Positions 8,658 to 18,012 are shown, counted from the stretch's first letter. The stretch: DNA of 64,000 bases from Modestobacter sp. L9-4 (GCF_019112525.1 NZ_CP077800.1:2790001-2854000); one strand, 5' to 3'. Numbers and translations are program-made. Notes: generated by a model from the sequence alone, not told the origin.

Positions 8658-9808
8658 CCGGGGAGTCGGCGTCCCCGCTGGTCGAGCGGGTGCGCGCCCG
8701 GCTCGCCGCCTCGGCCGGGGCGCCCAGCGCAGCGGCGGTGGCCGCGCTGGTCCGGGAGGAGTCCGGTGGGCTGCTCGGGAACCGGGCGGTGCTCGACGCG
8801 GTGCGCGCTGCCACCGACGAGCTGTCCGGTGCAGGCGTGCTGGAACCGCTGCTGCGGCTGCCCGGGGTCACCGACGTGCTGGTCAACGGCCCGGCGTCCG
8901 TCTGGGTCGACCGGGGTGGCGGGCTGGAGCCGGTCGACGTGCGCTTCCCCGACGAGGCCGCCGTGCGCCGGCTCGCCGTCCGGCTGGCCGCGGCGGCCGG
9001 GCGCCGGCTGGACGACGCCTCGCCGTGGGTGGACGCCGGGCTGCCCGACGGCACCCGGCTGCACGCCGTCCTCCCGCCGGTCTCCGGCTCGGGCACCTGC
9101 CTGTCGCTGCGGGTGCTGACCCGGGCCGAGCTGTCCTTCGCCGACCTGGCCGCCCGCGGTGCGCTGCCCGGCGCCGCTGCGGACCTGCTGCGGCACCTGG
9201 TCCGGGCGCGGTTGGCGTTCCTGGTGACCGGCGGGACGGGCACCGGCAAGACCACCGTGCTGTCGGCGCTGCTCGGGCTGGCCGACCCCGCCGAGCGGCT
9301 GCTGCTGTGCGAGGACGCCCCCGAGCTCACGCCGCGGCACCCGCACGTCGTCCGGCTGCTGACCCGCCCGCCCAACGTGGAGGCCGCCGGTGCGGTGACG
9401 CTGCGCGACCTGGTCCGGCAGGCCCTCCGGATGCGCCCGGACCGGCTGGTCGTGGGGGAGGTGCGAGGTGCGGAGGTGGTCGACCTGCTGGCTGCGCTCA
9501 ACACCGGGCACGACGGCGGTTGCGGCACCGTGCACGTCAACCGGCCAGCCGACCTGCCCGCCCGGCTCGAGGCGCTGGGCGGCGCGGCCGGTCTGGGCCG
9601 GGCGGCCGTGCACAGCCAGGCGGCGGCCGCGCTGTCGCTGGTCGTGCACCTGCAGCGCGGGGACGCCGGCCGGCACGTCGCCGAGCTGGGCGTGGTGCGG
9701 CGGCACGGCGAGCTGATCGAGGTGGCCGCCGGGTGGCGGGCCGACGGCGGCGACTGCCCGGCGCGCCCGGATCTCGCCGCCCTGCTCGGCGTCCGGGTGC
9801 CGGGGTGA
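8654..9808 (+). CDS. tadA: TadA-family secretion ATPase
   Basis: A 384-residue hexameric ATPase of the CpaF/TadA (VirB11-GspE) superfamily, which powers pilin assembly. Walker A is [15 protein letters not shown] (~residues 195-205). The Asp box is [10 protein letters not shown], Walker B lies around [15 protein letters not shown], and the His box is [12 protein letters not shown]. The N-terminal domain ends with [20 protein letters not shown], characteristic of this family. GTG start overlaps the upstream stop by 4 bp and the downstream tadB start by 4 bp. It is orthologous in position to Rv3659c. Confidence 0.92.
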   Translation: MTGESASPLVERVRARLAASAGAPSAAAVAALVREESGGLLGNRAVLDAVRAATDELSGAGVLEPLLRLPGVTDVLVNGPASVWVDRGGGLEPVDVRFPDEAAVRRLAVRLAAAAGRRLDDASPWVDAGLPDGTRLHAVLPPVSGSGTCLSLRVLTRAELSFADLAARGALPGAAADLLRHLVRARLAFLVTGGTGTGKTTVLSALLGLADPAERLLLCEDAPELTPRHPHVVRLLTRPPNVEAAGAVTLRDLVRQALRMRPDRLVVGEVRGAEVVDLLAALNTGHDGGCGTVHVNRPADLPARLEALGGAAGLGRAAVHSQAAAALSLVVHLQRGDAGRHVAELGVVRRHGELIEVAAGWRADGGDCPARPDLAALLGVRVPG

Positions 9809-10581
9809 CCGCGCTGCTGCTCTGCCTCGCCGCGGCACTGCTGTCCTGGCCGTCGGGTGTGCGGGGCAGCGCCGGCCGGCTCGACCCCACGCCGGGTCAC
9901 CGGGTCGATCCCACCCGGCTGGTGACCGGGCGGCTCGGGCTGGTGCTGCCCGCGCTGGTCGCCGCTGCTGCCGGACTGGTGCTGTCCACTCCCGTGGTCG
10001 CCGCGCTGGCGGCGGGCGTCGCGGCAGCGGTCGGGCGGGCCGTGCAGCAGCGGGCCCGGGCCGCCGCCGACGACCGCGGCACCCGGGCGCTGGCCGAGGC
10101 CCTCGGCGTCCTGGTCGCCGAGCTGCGGGCGGGGCGGCCGCTGGCCGACGCCACGGCCACCACGGTCACCGGCTGTCCGGAACCTGCGGTCGCCGGGGCG
10201 CTGGGCCCGGTGCTGCGGCTGGGCGAACCGCCCCCGGACGGCGACCCGGCGCTGGCGCGGATGGCCGCCGCCGTGCGGCTGAGCGCCCGCACCGGCTGCT
10301 CGCTGGCCGGGGTGACCGCCGCGGTGGAGGACGACCTCCGGGCGCGGCTGCGCGCGGAGGAGGAGCTGCGCTCGGCGGTCGCCGGGCCACGGGCCAGCGC
10401 GACCGTGCTCGCCGGCCTCCCCGTGCTCGGGCTGCTGATGGGCAGCGGGGTGGGCGCGGACCCCTGGCGGGTGCTGACCACCACCGGTCCGGGCACGGTC
10501 CTGCTGGTGCTCGGAGTGGCGCTCGAGCTCGCCGGCACGGCCTGGACGGGCCGGCTGGTGCGGCGCGCGGTGGCCGCGTGA
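9805..10581 (+). CDS. tadB: TadB-like inner-membrane platform protein (T2SS F family)
   Basis: A 258-residue membrane protein starting at the GTG that overlaps the tadA stop. Hydrophobic segments lie at ~1-15, ~38-65 and at the C-terminus ([22 protein letters not shown]). The cytoplasmic loop between ~85 and 195 has the T2SSF features: [21 protein letters not shown], then [13 protein letters not shown] and the Glu-rich helix. TadB and TadC form the membrane platform that works with TadA. Position equals Rv3658c. Confidence 0.85.
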   Translation: MTALLLCLAAALLSWPSGVRGSAGRLDPTPGHRVDPTRLVTGRLGLVLPALVAAAAGLVLSTPVVAALAAGVAAAVGRAVQQRARAAADDRGTRALAEALGVLVAELRAGRPLADATATTVTGCPEPAVAGALGPVLRLGEPPPDGDPALARMAAAVRLSARTGCSLAGVTAAVEDDLRARLRAEEELRSAVAGPRASATVLAGLPVLGLLMGSGVGADPWRVLTTTGPGTVLLVLGVALELAGTAWTGRLVRRAVAA

Positions 10582-11300
10582 GCGCATCGCTGGCGCTGCT
10601 CGCCGCTGGGCTGCTGGCCTGGCCCTCGTCCGCCACGGCCCGCCGGCAGCGCCTGCGCGCACTGCTGCCCACCGCCGCACCTGCTCGCCCGCGCCGGACA
10701 CCGAGCGGGCCACCGGGCGTCCGGCGTCGCTGGACAGAGGCGGTCGCCGGTGGGCTGGTGACGTACCTGCTCCTGGGCGGCGGGCTGCCGGCCGGGCTGC
10801 TGGCCGCCGGCGTGGTCGCCGGGCTGGAACGGCTGCTCCGGCGCTCCGGTGCACCGCCCGGGGACGCCGAGCAGTTGGGCCGTGACCTGCCGGTGGCCTG
10901 CGACCTGCTGGCCGTGTGCCTGCAGGCGGGCACCCCGGTGGGCACCGCGGTGGCCGCCGTCGCCGACGCGGTGCCCGGCCCGCTGGGGGAGCGGCTCACC
11001 GCGGTGGGCGGGCTGTACCGGCTCGGCGCGTCCCCGCAGCGGGCGTGGGCCGATGTGGCCGCACCGGTCGACGCGCTGGCCCGCACGGTGGTGCGGGCAG
11101 GGGAGTCCGGGTCCTCGGTCGTGCCCGCGCTGCAGCGGCTGGCCGCCGACCTGCGCGGGTCCGCGCGCAGCCGCACCGAGGCCGCCGTCCGCCGGGCCGG
11201 GGTGTGGGTGCTCGCGCCGCTGGGGCTGTGCTTCCTGCCGGCGTTCCTCTGCCTGGGCGTCGTGCCCCTCGTGCTCGGCATCGCCGGCGACGTGTTCTGA
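10578..11300 (+). CDS. tadC: TadC-like inner-membrane platform protein (T2SS F family)
   Basis: A 240-residue partner of TadB. GTG start overlaps the tadB stop by 4 bp. Residues ~97-130 contain [23 protein letters not shown], the core helix of T2SSF domains, followed by [21 protein letters not shown]. The C-terminus is hydrophobic ([20 protein letters not shown]). A 128-bp gap follows before the pilin-like gene, the only real break in the operon, consistent with a separate promoter or processing site for the pilin. Confidence 0.85.
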   Translation: MSASLALLAAGLLAWPSSATARRQRLRALLPTAAPARPRRTPSGPPGVRRRWTEAVAGGLVTYLLLGGGLPAGLLAAGVVAGLERLLRRSGAPPGDAEQLGRDLPVACDLLAVCLQAGTPVGTAVAAVADAVPGPLGERLTAVGGLYRLGASPQRAWADVAAPVDALARTVVRAGESGSSVVPALQRLAADLRGSARSRTEAAVRRAGVWVLAPLGLCFLPAFLCLGVVPLVLGIAGDVF

Positions 11301-11428
11301 GCCCGTGCCCGCCGCCGTCCACATCCCGGGCCGCCGTCCACAGCTGCGGCCGGGCCCTGGAGCGGCGGCCCCGGCGGCAGCAGGGTCGGTGCGACGGACC
11401 GGCAGGCGGTCCGCAGGGAGGGTGGGAC

Positions 11429-11656
11429 ATGGACGAGGAACTGCAGGCCGGGACGACGACGCTCCGGACGGCGCTGGCGCGGCGGTGGGCGCAGGCGCAG
11501 GCCACCGACGAGGACGGCATGAGCACCGCCGAGTACGCGGTCGGCACGGTCGCGGCGTGCGCCTTCGCCGCGGTGCTCTACAAGGTGGTCACCGGCGGCT
11601 CGGTGGTCGCCGCGCTCGGCGACCTGGTCGAGTCGGCGCTGAGCACGCTGTCCTGA
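11429..11656 (+). CDS. Pilin-like DUF4244 protein
   Basis: A 75-residue protein with a strong AGGGAGG 7-13 bases before the ATG. After a charged N-terminus, DEDGMSTAEYAVGTVAACAF (~residues 27-47) has the Flp-pilin layout: Gly, then Glu at +5-like position, then Tyr and a hydrophobic helix. This is the DUF4244 type, in the same position as Rv3656c. It is probably the major subunit of the Tad-like apparatus. No prepilin peptidase is present in the window, so processing would need an enzyme encoded elsewhere. Confidence 0.8.
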   Translation: MDEELQAGTTTLRTALARRWAQAQATDEDGMSTAEYAVGTVAACAFAAVLYKVVTGGSVVAALGDLVESALSTLS

Positions 11657-11670
11657 GTCGACTCGTCGCC

Positions 11671-12039
11671 ATGTCGACACGGACCGCTCCCGACCGGGAG
11701 GCGGGCATGGTCACCGCGGAGACGGCCGTCGTGCTGCCGGTGCTGCTGATGGTGCTGGCCGGCGCCGTCGCCGCGGTGGTGGTCGTCGGTGCCCAGCTGC
11801 GCTGCGTCGACGCCGCCCGGGAGGGTGCCCGGGCCGCGGCCCGTGGCGAGCCGGCCGGGGTGGTCACCGACGTCGCCGGCCGGGCCGCGCCCGAGGGAGC
11901 GGTCACCGGTGTGGCGACGGCGGGGGAGACGGTGCAGGTCACCGTCTCGGCGACGGTCTCCCCGCTCGGGCCGCTGCCCTGGCACCTCGAGGTGTCGGCC
12001 ACGGCGACGGGTGCCCTCGAACCGGCGGCCCGGCCGTGA
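11671..12039 (+). CDS. tadE: TadE-like pseudopilin
   Basis: A 122-residue protein. MVTAETAVVLPVLLMVLAGAVAAVVVVGAQ carries the TadE signature: a short positively charged head, a Glu in the first turn of a hydrophobic helix, then CVDAAREGARAAARGE, typical of TadE/TadG proteins. ATG 11671 gives a 12-residue leader; ATG 11707 is an alternative start. It overlaps the following gene by 4 bp. Position equals Rv3655c. Confidence 0.8.
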   Translation: MSTRTAPDREAGMVTAETAVVLPVLLMVLAGAVAAVVVVGAQLRCVDAAREGARAAARGEPAGVVTDVAGRAAPEGAVTGVATAGETVQVTVSATVSPLGPLPWHLEVSATATGALEPAARP

Positions 12040-12542
12040 CCGGCGGCCCGACCAGGTTCGGCTCGACCGTGACCGACGGCTCGGCCGTGACCCACGACCC
12101 GACCACGTCCGGCTCGACCGTGACCGACGGCCTGACCGGGTACGGCGATCCGACCGGGTCCGGCGGCCCGGTCGTGACCGACGGGGAGCGGGGTTCGGCG
12201 ACCGTGTGGACGGTCGCGCTGGCCGGCGTGCTCGCGCTGGTCGGCGCGGCCGTGCTGCTCGTCGGCGCCGCGGTCGTCGCCCGGCACCGGGCGACCTCGG
12301 CCGCCGACCTGGCCGCGCTCGCCGCCGCGGGCGCCGCCGTGCAGGGCGACCCCGCGGCCTGCGCGGTCGCCGCACGGCTGGCGGAGGCGAACGCCGCGAC
12401 GCTCGACTCCTGCGGCGTCAGCGCCGGCGCGGTGGTCGAGCTGCACGTGCACGTCCCGGTCCGGCTCGGCCCGCTCGGGGTGCTCGACGCCCGGGCACGC
12501 GCACGCGCCGGTCCGGCGCCGCCCGACGTCCGGCCCGTGGGG
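12036..12542 (+). CDS. TadG/Rv3654c-like pseudopilin; 3' end undefined (no in-frame stop)
   Basis: Starts at the GTG overlapping the tadE stop. After a Gly/Thr/Asp-rich N-terminus (~45 residues, two direct repeats) comes GSATVWTVALAGVLALVGAA and a hydrophobic helix, then [20 protein letters not shown], the conserved Tad-like signature, and a short domain containing two cysteines (DPAACAVA, DSCGVS). Relatives end soon after the equivalent of RARAGPAP (~12505). Here no stop occurs in frame and the phase stays open through the convergent helicase to 16304. The end given is the point where the helicase stop begins, not a seen stop. A lost stop, frameshift or sequence error is likely. GTG 12174 is an alternative start just before the conserved part. 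Confidence 0.55.
12060..12131 (+). repeat. Pair of 21-bp direct repeats
   Basis: Two identical 21-bp copies, 12060-12080 and 12111-12131, lie 51 bp apart (17 codons, in frame) in the variable N-terminal region of the Rv3654c-like gene. A third, shorter match (GTGACCGACGGGG) follows at ~12174. Confidence 0.75.
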
Positions 12543-15053
12543 TCAGAAGACGAGGTCCTCGGGGTCGGGCCCCGGCGTGGGCTCGGGGACCAGGTCGTCG
12601 GCCGGCTCGCCGGACGGCGCGTCCTCGGCCGCCGGTGCACCCGGACCGGAGGTGCCGAACAGCCCCGACCGCGGCGCCGGGGGCCGGGTCATCACCGCCT
12701 CCTCGGCCGTCAGCTCCGGGGCGCGCGCCAGCTCGTCGAGGACGACGTCCAGCACCCGCACCGCGCCGGCCTTGTCCAGCGGGTCGTTGCCGTTGCCGCA
12801 CTTGGGCGACTGCACGCACGAGGGGCAGCCGGACTCGCACTCGCAGCTGGCGACCGTCGCCCGGGTGGCCTGCAACCAGTCCCGCAGCACCGCATAGCCG
12901 CGCTCGGCGAAGCCCGCACCACCGGGGTGCCCGTCGTAGACGACGATCGTGGCCGCACCGGTGTCCGGGTGCAGCGCGGTGGAGATCCCGCCGAGGTCCC
13001 AGCGGTCGCAGGTGGCCAGCAGCGGCAGGATCCCGATCGAGGCGTGCTCGGCGGCGTGCAGCGAACCGGGCAGCGCCACGTCGTCCACGTCGGCCCGGGC
13101 CACGGCCCGGTCGTCGAGGGTCAGCCACACCGCGCGGGTGCGCAGCTGGCGGGCGGGCAGGTCCAGCGGGAACTCCGCGAGCACCTCACCGGTGCCCAGC
13201 CGTCGCCGCTGGTAGGCCACCACCTGGTTGGTCACGTCCACCACGCCGGTGTGCGCGGTGACCGCGCCGAGCGGCCGGGTCCGGTCGACCGAGACGATGG
13301 ACAGGTCGACGGTGTCCCGGGCGACCGTCGTCCACTCCGGGCTCTCCTGGTGCACGACGGCGCAGGCGTCCTCGACGTCGAACTCGTCGACCACCCAGGT
13401 CTCGCCGCGGTGCACGTACAGCGCGCCGGTGTGCACGGTGGCGTGCGAGGCGTCGCCGTCCACGGTGCCCAGCAGCCGGCCGGTCGAGCCCTCGATGATC
13501 GACACCGGCGGCTCGCCGCTGCCCCGGATGTCGACGTCCGGGCGCCCGCGGCCGGCCCAGTACCAGCCGGTGGGGCGCGAGCGCAGCAGCCCGTCGGCCA
13601 CCAGCTGCTCGACCTGCGCGGCCGCGACGTCGCCGCCGAAGTCGGCCAGGTCGTCCGGGGCCAGCGGCAGCTCGGCGGCCGCGCAGCACAGCTGCGGGCC
13701 GAGCACGTAGGGGTTGGCCGGGTCGGTCACCGTCGCCTCGACGGGCCGGCCGAACACCGCCCGCGGGTGGTGGGCCAGGTAGTGGTCCAGCGGGTCGTCG
13801 CGGGCGACGAAGACGACCAGGGACTCCGTCTGCGCGCGCCCGGCCCGCCCGGCCTGCTGCCACAGCGAGGCGAGCGTGCCCGGGTAGCCGGCCAGCACCA
13901 CGGCGTCCAGGCCGGCGATGTCGATGCCCAGCTCCAGGGCGTTGGTCGTCGCGACGCCCAGCAGCTTCCCGGTCGACAGCGACCGCTCCAGCTCCCGCCG
14001 CTCCTCGGGGAGGTATCCGCCGCGGTAGGAGTCGACCCGCGGCACCAGGTCCGACCGGCCCCGCGACCGCAGGATCGCGCGGGCCTGCTCGGCGACGGAC
14101 TCCGCGCCGCGGCGGGAGCGGACGAAGGCCAGCGTGCGGGCGTTCTGCTCGACCAGGTCGGCCAGCAGCCCGGCGGCGTCCGCGGCGGCGGAGCGGCGCA
14201 GCGGGGCGCCGTGCTCACCGGTCTTCTCCGTCAGCGGCGGCTCCCACAGCGCGAAGGTCGCCCCCGGCCGCGGCGAACCGTCGTCGGTCACGGCCGTGAC
14301 GGGCGCGCCGACCAGCCGGCTCGCCGCCGCAGCGGGCTCGGCGACGGTGGCCGAGGCCAGCACGAACACCGGCTCGGCGCCGTACCGCCGGCAGATCCGC
14401 CGCAGCCGCCGCAGCACGTGCCCGACGTGGGAGCCGAAGACACCGCGGTAGGCGTGGCACTCGTCGATGACCACGTAGGCCACCCGGCGCAGCGTGCTCG
14501 ACCACTTCTGGTGGGCGGGCAGGATCCCGCGGTGCAGCATGTCCGGGTTGGTGACGATCCAGCGCGAGTGCCGCCGCACCCACTCCCGCTCCTCCTGCGG
14601 GGTGTCCCCGTCGTAGGCGGCCGGGCGCACCGAGGAGTCCGCGAGCGCCGCCACCGAGGCCAGCTGGTCGCGGGCCAGCGCCTTGGTCGGGGCCAGGTAG
14701 AGGACGCAGGCCCGCGGGTCCTCGGCCAGCGCGGTCAGCGCCGGCAGCTGGTAGGCCAGCGACTTGCCCGACGCCGTCCCGGTCGCCACGACCACGTGCT
14801 GACCGGCCCGGGCCAGCTCGGCGGCGCCCACCTGGTGGCTGAACGGGGCGAGCACCCCGCGCTCGGCCAGCTTCTCCCGCAGCGGCGCCGCCACCCAGGC
14901 CGGCCACTCCGCCGTCCGGCTGGGGCGCGCCGGCAGCCGGTGGACGTGGGTGACCGGGTCGTCCTCGGGGTCGGTGCCGGCGAGCAGGGCGTCCAGCAGC
15001 TCGGTGCCGGGGAGGGCGGCCGGGTCGGCGCCGGCGGGGCGCAGGGACGTCAC
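12543..15053 (-). CDS. DEAD/DEAH-box helicase of the MrfA / Rv3649 type (DUF1998-like C-terminus)
   Basis: An 836-residue SF2 helicase. The N-terminal RecA domain has the Walker A variant ATGTASGKSLAYQLPAL (~residues 90-105), DECH in VVIDECHAYRG, and motif III VLASATVAEP. The second domain has LGVATTNALELGIDIAGLDAV and motif VI WQQAGRAGR. The C-terminal domain ends with a four-Cys cluster, CECESGCPSCVQSPKCGN (~752-769), as in Bacillus MrfA, a DNA-repair helicase for mitomycin adducts, where it binds zinc. M. tuberculosis Rv3649 occupies the same place beside the Tad genes. It is convergent with the Tad operon and its stop lies inside the open frame of the preceding gene. GTG start; the 81-bp gap to the next gene on the same strand holds nothing clear. 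Confidence 0.9.
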   Translation of the reverse strand: MTSLRPAGADPAALPGTELLDALLAGTDPEDDPVTHVHRLPARPSRTAEWPAWVAAPLREKLAERGVLAPFSHQVGAAELARAGQHVVVATGTASGKSLAYQLPALTALAEDPRACVLYLAPTKALARDQLASVAALADSSVRPAAYDGDTPQEEREWVRRHSRWIVTNPDMLHRGILPAHQKWSSTLRRVAYVVIDECHAYRGVFGSHVGHVLRRLRRICRRYGAEPVFVLASATVAEPAAAASRLVGAPVTAVTDDGSPRPGATFALWEPPLTEKTGEHGAPLRRSAAADAAGLLADLVEQNARTLAFVRSRRGAESVAEQARAILRSRGRSDLVPRVDSYRGGYLPEERRELERSLSTGKLLGVATTNALELGIDIAGLDAVVLAGYPGTLASLWQQAGRAGRAQTESLVVFVARDDPLDHYLAHHPRAVFGRPVEATVTDPANPYVLGPQLCCAAAELPLAPDDLADFGGDVAAAQVEQLVADGLLRSRPTGWYWAGRGRPDVDIRGSGEPPVSIIEGSTGRLLGTVDGDASHATVHTGALYVHRGETWVVDEFDVEDACAVVHQESPEWTTVARDTVDLSIVSVDRTRPLGAVTAHTGVVDVTNQVVAYQRRRLGTGEVLAEFPLDLPARQLRTRAVWLTLDDRAVARADVDDVALPGSLHAAEHASIGILPLLATCDRWDLGGISTALHPDTGAATIVVYDGHPGGAGFAERGYAVLRDWLQATRATVASCECESGCPSCVQSPKCGNGNDPLDKAGAVRVLDVVLDELARAPELTAEEAVMTRPPAPRSGLFGTSGPGAPAAEDAPSGEPADDLVPEPTPGPDPEDLVF

Positions 15054-15134
15054 CCCACCACTGTCACACCTCCGGGTGACGGTCGGGGCCCGTTGACCGG
15101 GTGGGTGTGCACCAGATCACCGCCCGGTCGTCGG

Positions 15135-15806
15135 TCACCGCCAGTCGAGCTGGACGTGCGGCGCCGTGGGGCTGGTCAGCACCCCGTCGTACTGCTGCTC
15201 GATGCCCGTGCCGCCGGTCTCGTAGCGGTCCTGCAGGACGAACCCGTTGTTGAGCCCGGTGGCGTACTGCTGCCGCACCTCGTCCGTCACGCCCCAGACC
15301 TGGGTGCCCGGTGCGGTCATGATGCTGCCGCCGATCCCCGTCCCGAGGCCGCTCGGCTGGTCGTCCCAGGTGATCGTGCCCGGCGTCCAGGTCGGCGCGG
15401 CCGGGTCACCGAGGAACGCGTCGACGATGGTCGGGCTCCCCGGCACCAGGTTCTGCAGGCGCATGGTCGCCGCCAGCAGGGTGCAGCCCGGCTTCGCCGG
15501 GGGCAGGTCGAAGCGGACCCAGGTCCGTGCGCCGGCCGCCGTCCGCGACCGCACGCGCAGCGTCCCGGTGTCCGGCTGGTTGGTCGTGGGGGCGGCCTGG
15601 TCGGTCCACGCCACGGCGGACGCGGTGACGAACTCGGTCTTCTCGCAGAAGTTCGCGGCGGTGCCGACCCGGTTGGTGCCGTCGACGGTCGTGGCGGTGA
15701 ACGTGGCGCCGACCGGCACCTGCGCCAGCAGCACGGTCAGCGCTCCGGCCACCCCGACGGTGAGGGCGCGGACGGCCAGCCGGACGGCGCGTGGACGGCG
15801 CCTCAC
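15135..15806 (-). CDS. Secreted DNRLRE-domain-like protein, last gene of the TasA/SipW-like operon
   Basis: A 223-residue exported protein. A signal peptide spans residues ~5-33 (LAVRALTVGVAGALTVLLAQ), followed by VGATFTATTVDGTNRVGTA, a pattern close to the start of SipW-processed proteins (A-T-F-x-A-T-x, then N-x-V). The body has paired beta strands typical of DNRLRE/CBM96-like adhesive or carbohydrate-binding domains: RTWVRFDLPP, CTLLAATMRLQN, WTPGTITWDDQPSGLG, then NNGFVLQDRYE. Two cysteines may form a disulphide. Start GTG 15806 overlaps the GGDEF stop by 4 bp. It probably is a surface component co-secreted with the TasA-like protein. Confidence 0.7.
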   Translation of the reverse strand: MRRRPRAVRLAVRALTVGVAGALTVLLAQVPVGATFTATTVDGTNRVGTAANFCEKTEFVTASAVAWTDQAAPTTNQPDTGTLRVRSRTAAGARTWVRFDLPPAKPGCTLLAATMRLQNLVPGSPTIVDAFLGDPAAPTWTPGTITWDDQPSGLGTGIGGSIMTAPGTQVWGVTDEVRQQYATGLNNGFVLQDRYETGGTGIEQQYDGVLTSPTAPHVQLDWR

Positions 15807-17293
15807 GCCGGTGCCCCGGTCAGTTCGGCGCGGCCGGACCTGCGGGTCGCCCGGCTCCGCTTGACCTCGTACATGAGCCGATCGGCCTGGGTCAGCAGCG
15901 CCTCGAGGTCCTGCTCCCCGACGGCGGTGGACGCCGCCCCGATGCTGACGCCGATGACGGCCGTGCCCGCGGGCAGGACGAAGGACCGCGCCAGCTCCCC
16001 TTCGATGCGCAGGCCCAGGTCGGTCAGGTCGACCTCCGACGCGCCGGGCACGACGACGACGAACTCGTCGCCGCCCATGCGCCCGAGCACACCGGTCGGT
16101 CCGACGCACCGCTCCAGGCGGTGGGCCACCTCGGTGAGGAGCTCGTCACCCGCAGCGTGGCCGAGTGTGTCGTTGACGGCCTTGAAGCCGTCCAGGTCGC
16201 AGAACAGGACGCCCAGCCGGCCGGGCAGCTGCTCGGCCCGCAGCACCAGTCCGCGCCGGTTGAGCAGCCCGGTCAGCTGGTCGCGGGTGGCCTGCTCCTC
16301 GTAGGTCTGCTTCAGCCGCTCGAGTTGCCGCACCAGGACCGCGTTGGCCAGGCCGACCCGCGCCTGTGCCACCAGGAGGTCCAGGGCCTCGACGCGCCGG
16401 GCGACCTCGTCGGCGGAGCCGGTGACCAGCGCCCGGAAGGCGTACGGCGTGCCACCGGGCACGGCGAGCTCCCGGCGCAGCACCGTGGACCCCCCGGGCG
16501 GCGCGGACCCCGGGCCGTCGGTGGACGCCGCGTCACCCACCGGTGCCGCCACGGTCACCTCGACCGCGCCCAGCTGCTGGGCGCCGCGGACCAGCTGGGA
16601 CAGGACCGACTCGACGTCCAGCGGGAAGATGTCCGCGGTGATCGCGGACAGGTCACCGAGCAGCCGGGCGCGGTCGTCGGCCGCGGCCCGGGCCGTCCCC
16701 AGCCGGCCCACCTGCGCGACGAGGTGCTCGGCGAGCATCGCCACCGGGATGGTCGCCAGCAGCAGCGTCGGCATCGCGACCACGAGGACGCCGAGCGCGC
16801 CGTCCGGGATGCTCGTCGGGTCCGTGACGACCAGGACGCCGAGCGCGGCCGAGCACAGCGTCCACAGCACGGCGAGCCCGACGAGGCCGAACCACAGGGC
16901 CGCCTCCAGCAGCGGCAGCATCAGCAGGACCAGGGCCATCGACCGCGGCGGCAGGCCCGCGGTCCCGACGACGCCGAGCACCACGAGGGCGTCGGCGGCG
17001 GTGGCCACGAGGGCGAGCGTCGACCGCCGTCCGGTCCGGGCACGCCCGGCGCGCGAGGAGACGACGCTGACCAGCAGGAGGACCACGGCCGCAACGGCGA
17101 CCAGGACCAGGGCCTGACCCCGGTCGAGGGTCGCCCCGGGGGCGGGGTGGTGGCCGGCTCCGCCGACGAGCAGCAGTGCCACCGCGACGAGACGGATCTG
17201 CCCCAGCGCCCGCTCGGCCACCGACCGACCGCCGTGCCGGCTGCCGGCGTCGAGGCGGCGGTCCCGGGTCGTGGCACCACGGTGGCGGGTCAT
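15803..17293 (-). CDS. Membrane-bound GGDEF diguanylate cyclase
   Basis: A 496-residue protein. Residues ~28-215 contain about six hydrophobic segments, followed by a helical linker, a GAF-like region (~225-320), a coiled stretch (LKQTYEEQATRDQLTGLLNRRG) and a GGDEF domain (~335-480). The active-site motif is intact, GRMGGDEFVVVVPG at ~404, and the metal/substrate motif LGVLFCDLDGFKAVNDTLGH precedes it. It should make cyclic di-GMP from two GTP. No RxxD inhibitory site was recognised. It overlaps the signal peptidase gene by 4 bp upstream and the DNRLRE gene by 4 bp downstream, so a second messenger enzyme is built into a surface-protein operon. Confidence 0.88.
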   Translation of the reverse strand: MTRHRGATTRDRRLDAGSRHGGRSVAERALGQIRLVAVALLLVGGAGHHPAPGATLDRGQALVLVAVAAVVLLLVSVVSSRAGRARTGRRSTLALVATAADALVVLGVVGTAGLPPRSMALVLLMLPLLEAALWFGLVGLAVLWTLCSAALGVLVVTDPTSIPDGALGVLVVAMPTLLLATIPVAMLAEHLVAQVGRLGTARAAADDRARLLGDLSAITADIFPLDVESVLSQLVRGAQQLGAVEVTVAAPVGDAASTDGPGSAPPGGSTVLRRELAVPGGTPYAFRALVTGSADEVARRVEALDLLVAQARVGLANAVLVRQLERLKQTYEEQATRDQLTGLLNRRGLVLRAEQLPGRLGVLFCDLDGFKAVNDTLGHAAGDELLTEVAHRLERCVGPTGVLGRMGGDEFVVVVPGASEVDLTDLGLRIEGELARSFVLPAGTAVIGVSIGAASTAVGEQDLEALLTQADRLMYEVKRSRATRRSGRAELTGAPA

Positions 17294-18012
17294 GACAGTC
17301 CTTCCAGCAGGTGGGTGGTCCGGTCGGAGACCGCGGCGCTCTGCCTGGCCAGGCGGGCGTGCACGAGGTCGTGGAGCTCGGCGGGCAGCAGCCCGTCCGT
17401 CCGTCGGTCGCCGGGGGTCCGGCCCAGCAGCACCTCGGCGGGGTTCACCCGCTGCGTCGCGCCCCAGGGGTCGAAGGCGGGGTCGACGGCGCGCGGAGCG
17501 AGCCCGACCAGCAGCAGGAGGACCGTCCCGGTGGCGGTGAGGGGGAGCGGCTCGCCGTCACGGAGCCACAGGGAGGGGTGGCCCACCCACGGCACGGCGA
17601 GGACGGCGACGCCCCGGACGTCGACCGGCCGGACCGGGGCGCTGTCGGGGACGTCGTTGGCGTCGCCCTGCGTCCGGAAGGTGCCGTCGGGGAGCACGGC
17701 CACGATCCGGTGCAGGACGCGTCCGGTCTCGGGCCGGTCGTAGAGCACCACAGTGTCGATGCCCAGCTCGTCGGTGGGCACGGGTCGGACCACGACCACG
17801 TCGCCGGGGGACACCAGGGGCGCCATCGACCCGGAGACGATCAGGGTGGGCGACCAGCCGAGCAGCGCCCACGGCAGGCCGATCCACAGCCCGAGGCTGG
17901 CCGTCATCGACAGGACCAGCATGCTCACCGTGCCGGCGGCGTACAGCGCCACCCGGTGCCGGGCGTGCGCGGCCGCGCCGCCCGCAGCGGTCAGCTGGTC
18001 CGTGTTTCCCAC
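17290..18012 (-). CDS. ER-type (SipW-like) signal peptidase I
   Basis: A 240-residue membrane protease of family S26B. A transmembrane pair lies at ~22-52. The nucleophile Ser62 is in VSGSMAPLVSPGDVVVV, and His101 in VLHRIVAVLPDG takes the place of the lysine base used by ordinary bacterial LepB; this Ser/His arrangement defines the ER/archaeal/SipW class. A box with conserved Asp follows (TQGDANDVPD, ~115-124). Another membrane helix lies at ~157-172 and a soluble tail follows. In Bacillus, SipW matures TasA and TapA. Here the gene overlaps the TasA-like gene by 22 bp, so the substrate is probably its immediate neighbour. Confidence 0.88.
   Translation of the reverse strand: MGNTDQLTAAGGAAAHARHRVALYAAGTVSMLVLSMTASLGLWIGLPWALLGWSPTLIVSGSMAPLVSPGDVVVVRPVPTDELGIDTVVLYDRPETGRVLHRIVAVLPDGTFRTQGDANDVPDSAPVRPVDVRGVAVLAVPWVGHPSLWLRDGEPLPLTATGTVLLLLVGLAPRAVDPAFDPWGATQRVNPAEVLLGRTPGDRRTDGLLPAELHDLVHARLARQSAAVSDRTTHLLEGLS

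Noticed and set aside
12546-16304. Very long plus-strand open frame continuing from the Rv3654c-like gene (to 1422 codons)
   Set aside because: It is antisense to the helicase, DNRLRE and part of the GGDEF gene, all with strong domain evidence. The translated sequence is Arg/Gly/Val-rich without any motif, a usual product of high-GC DNA.
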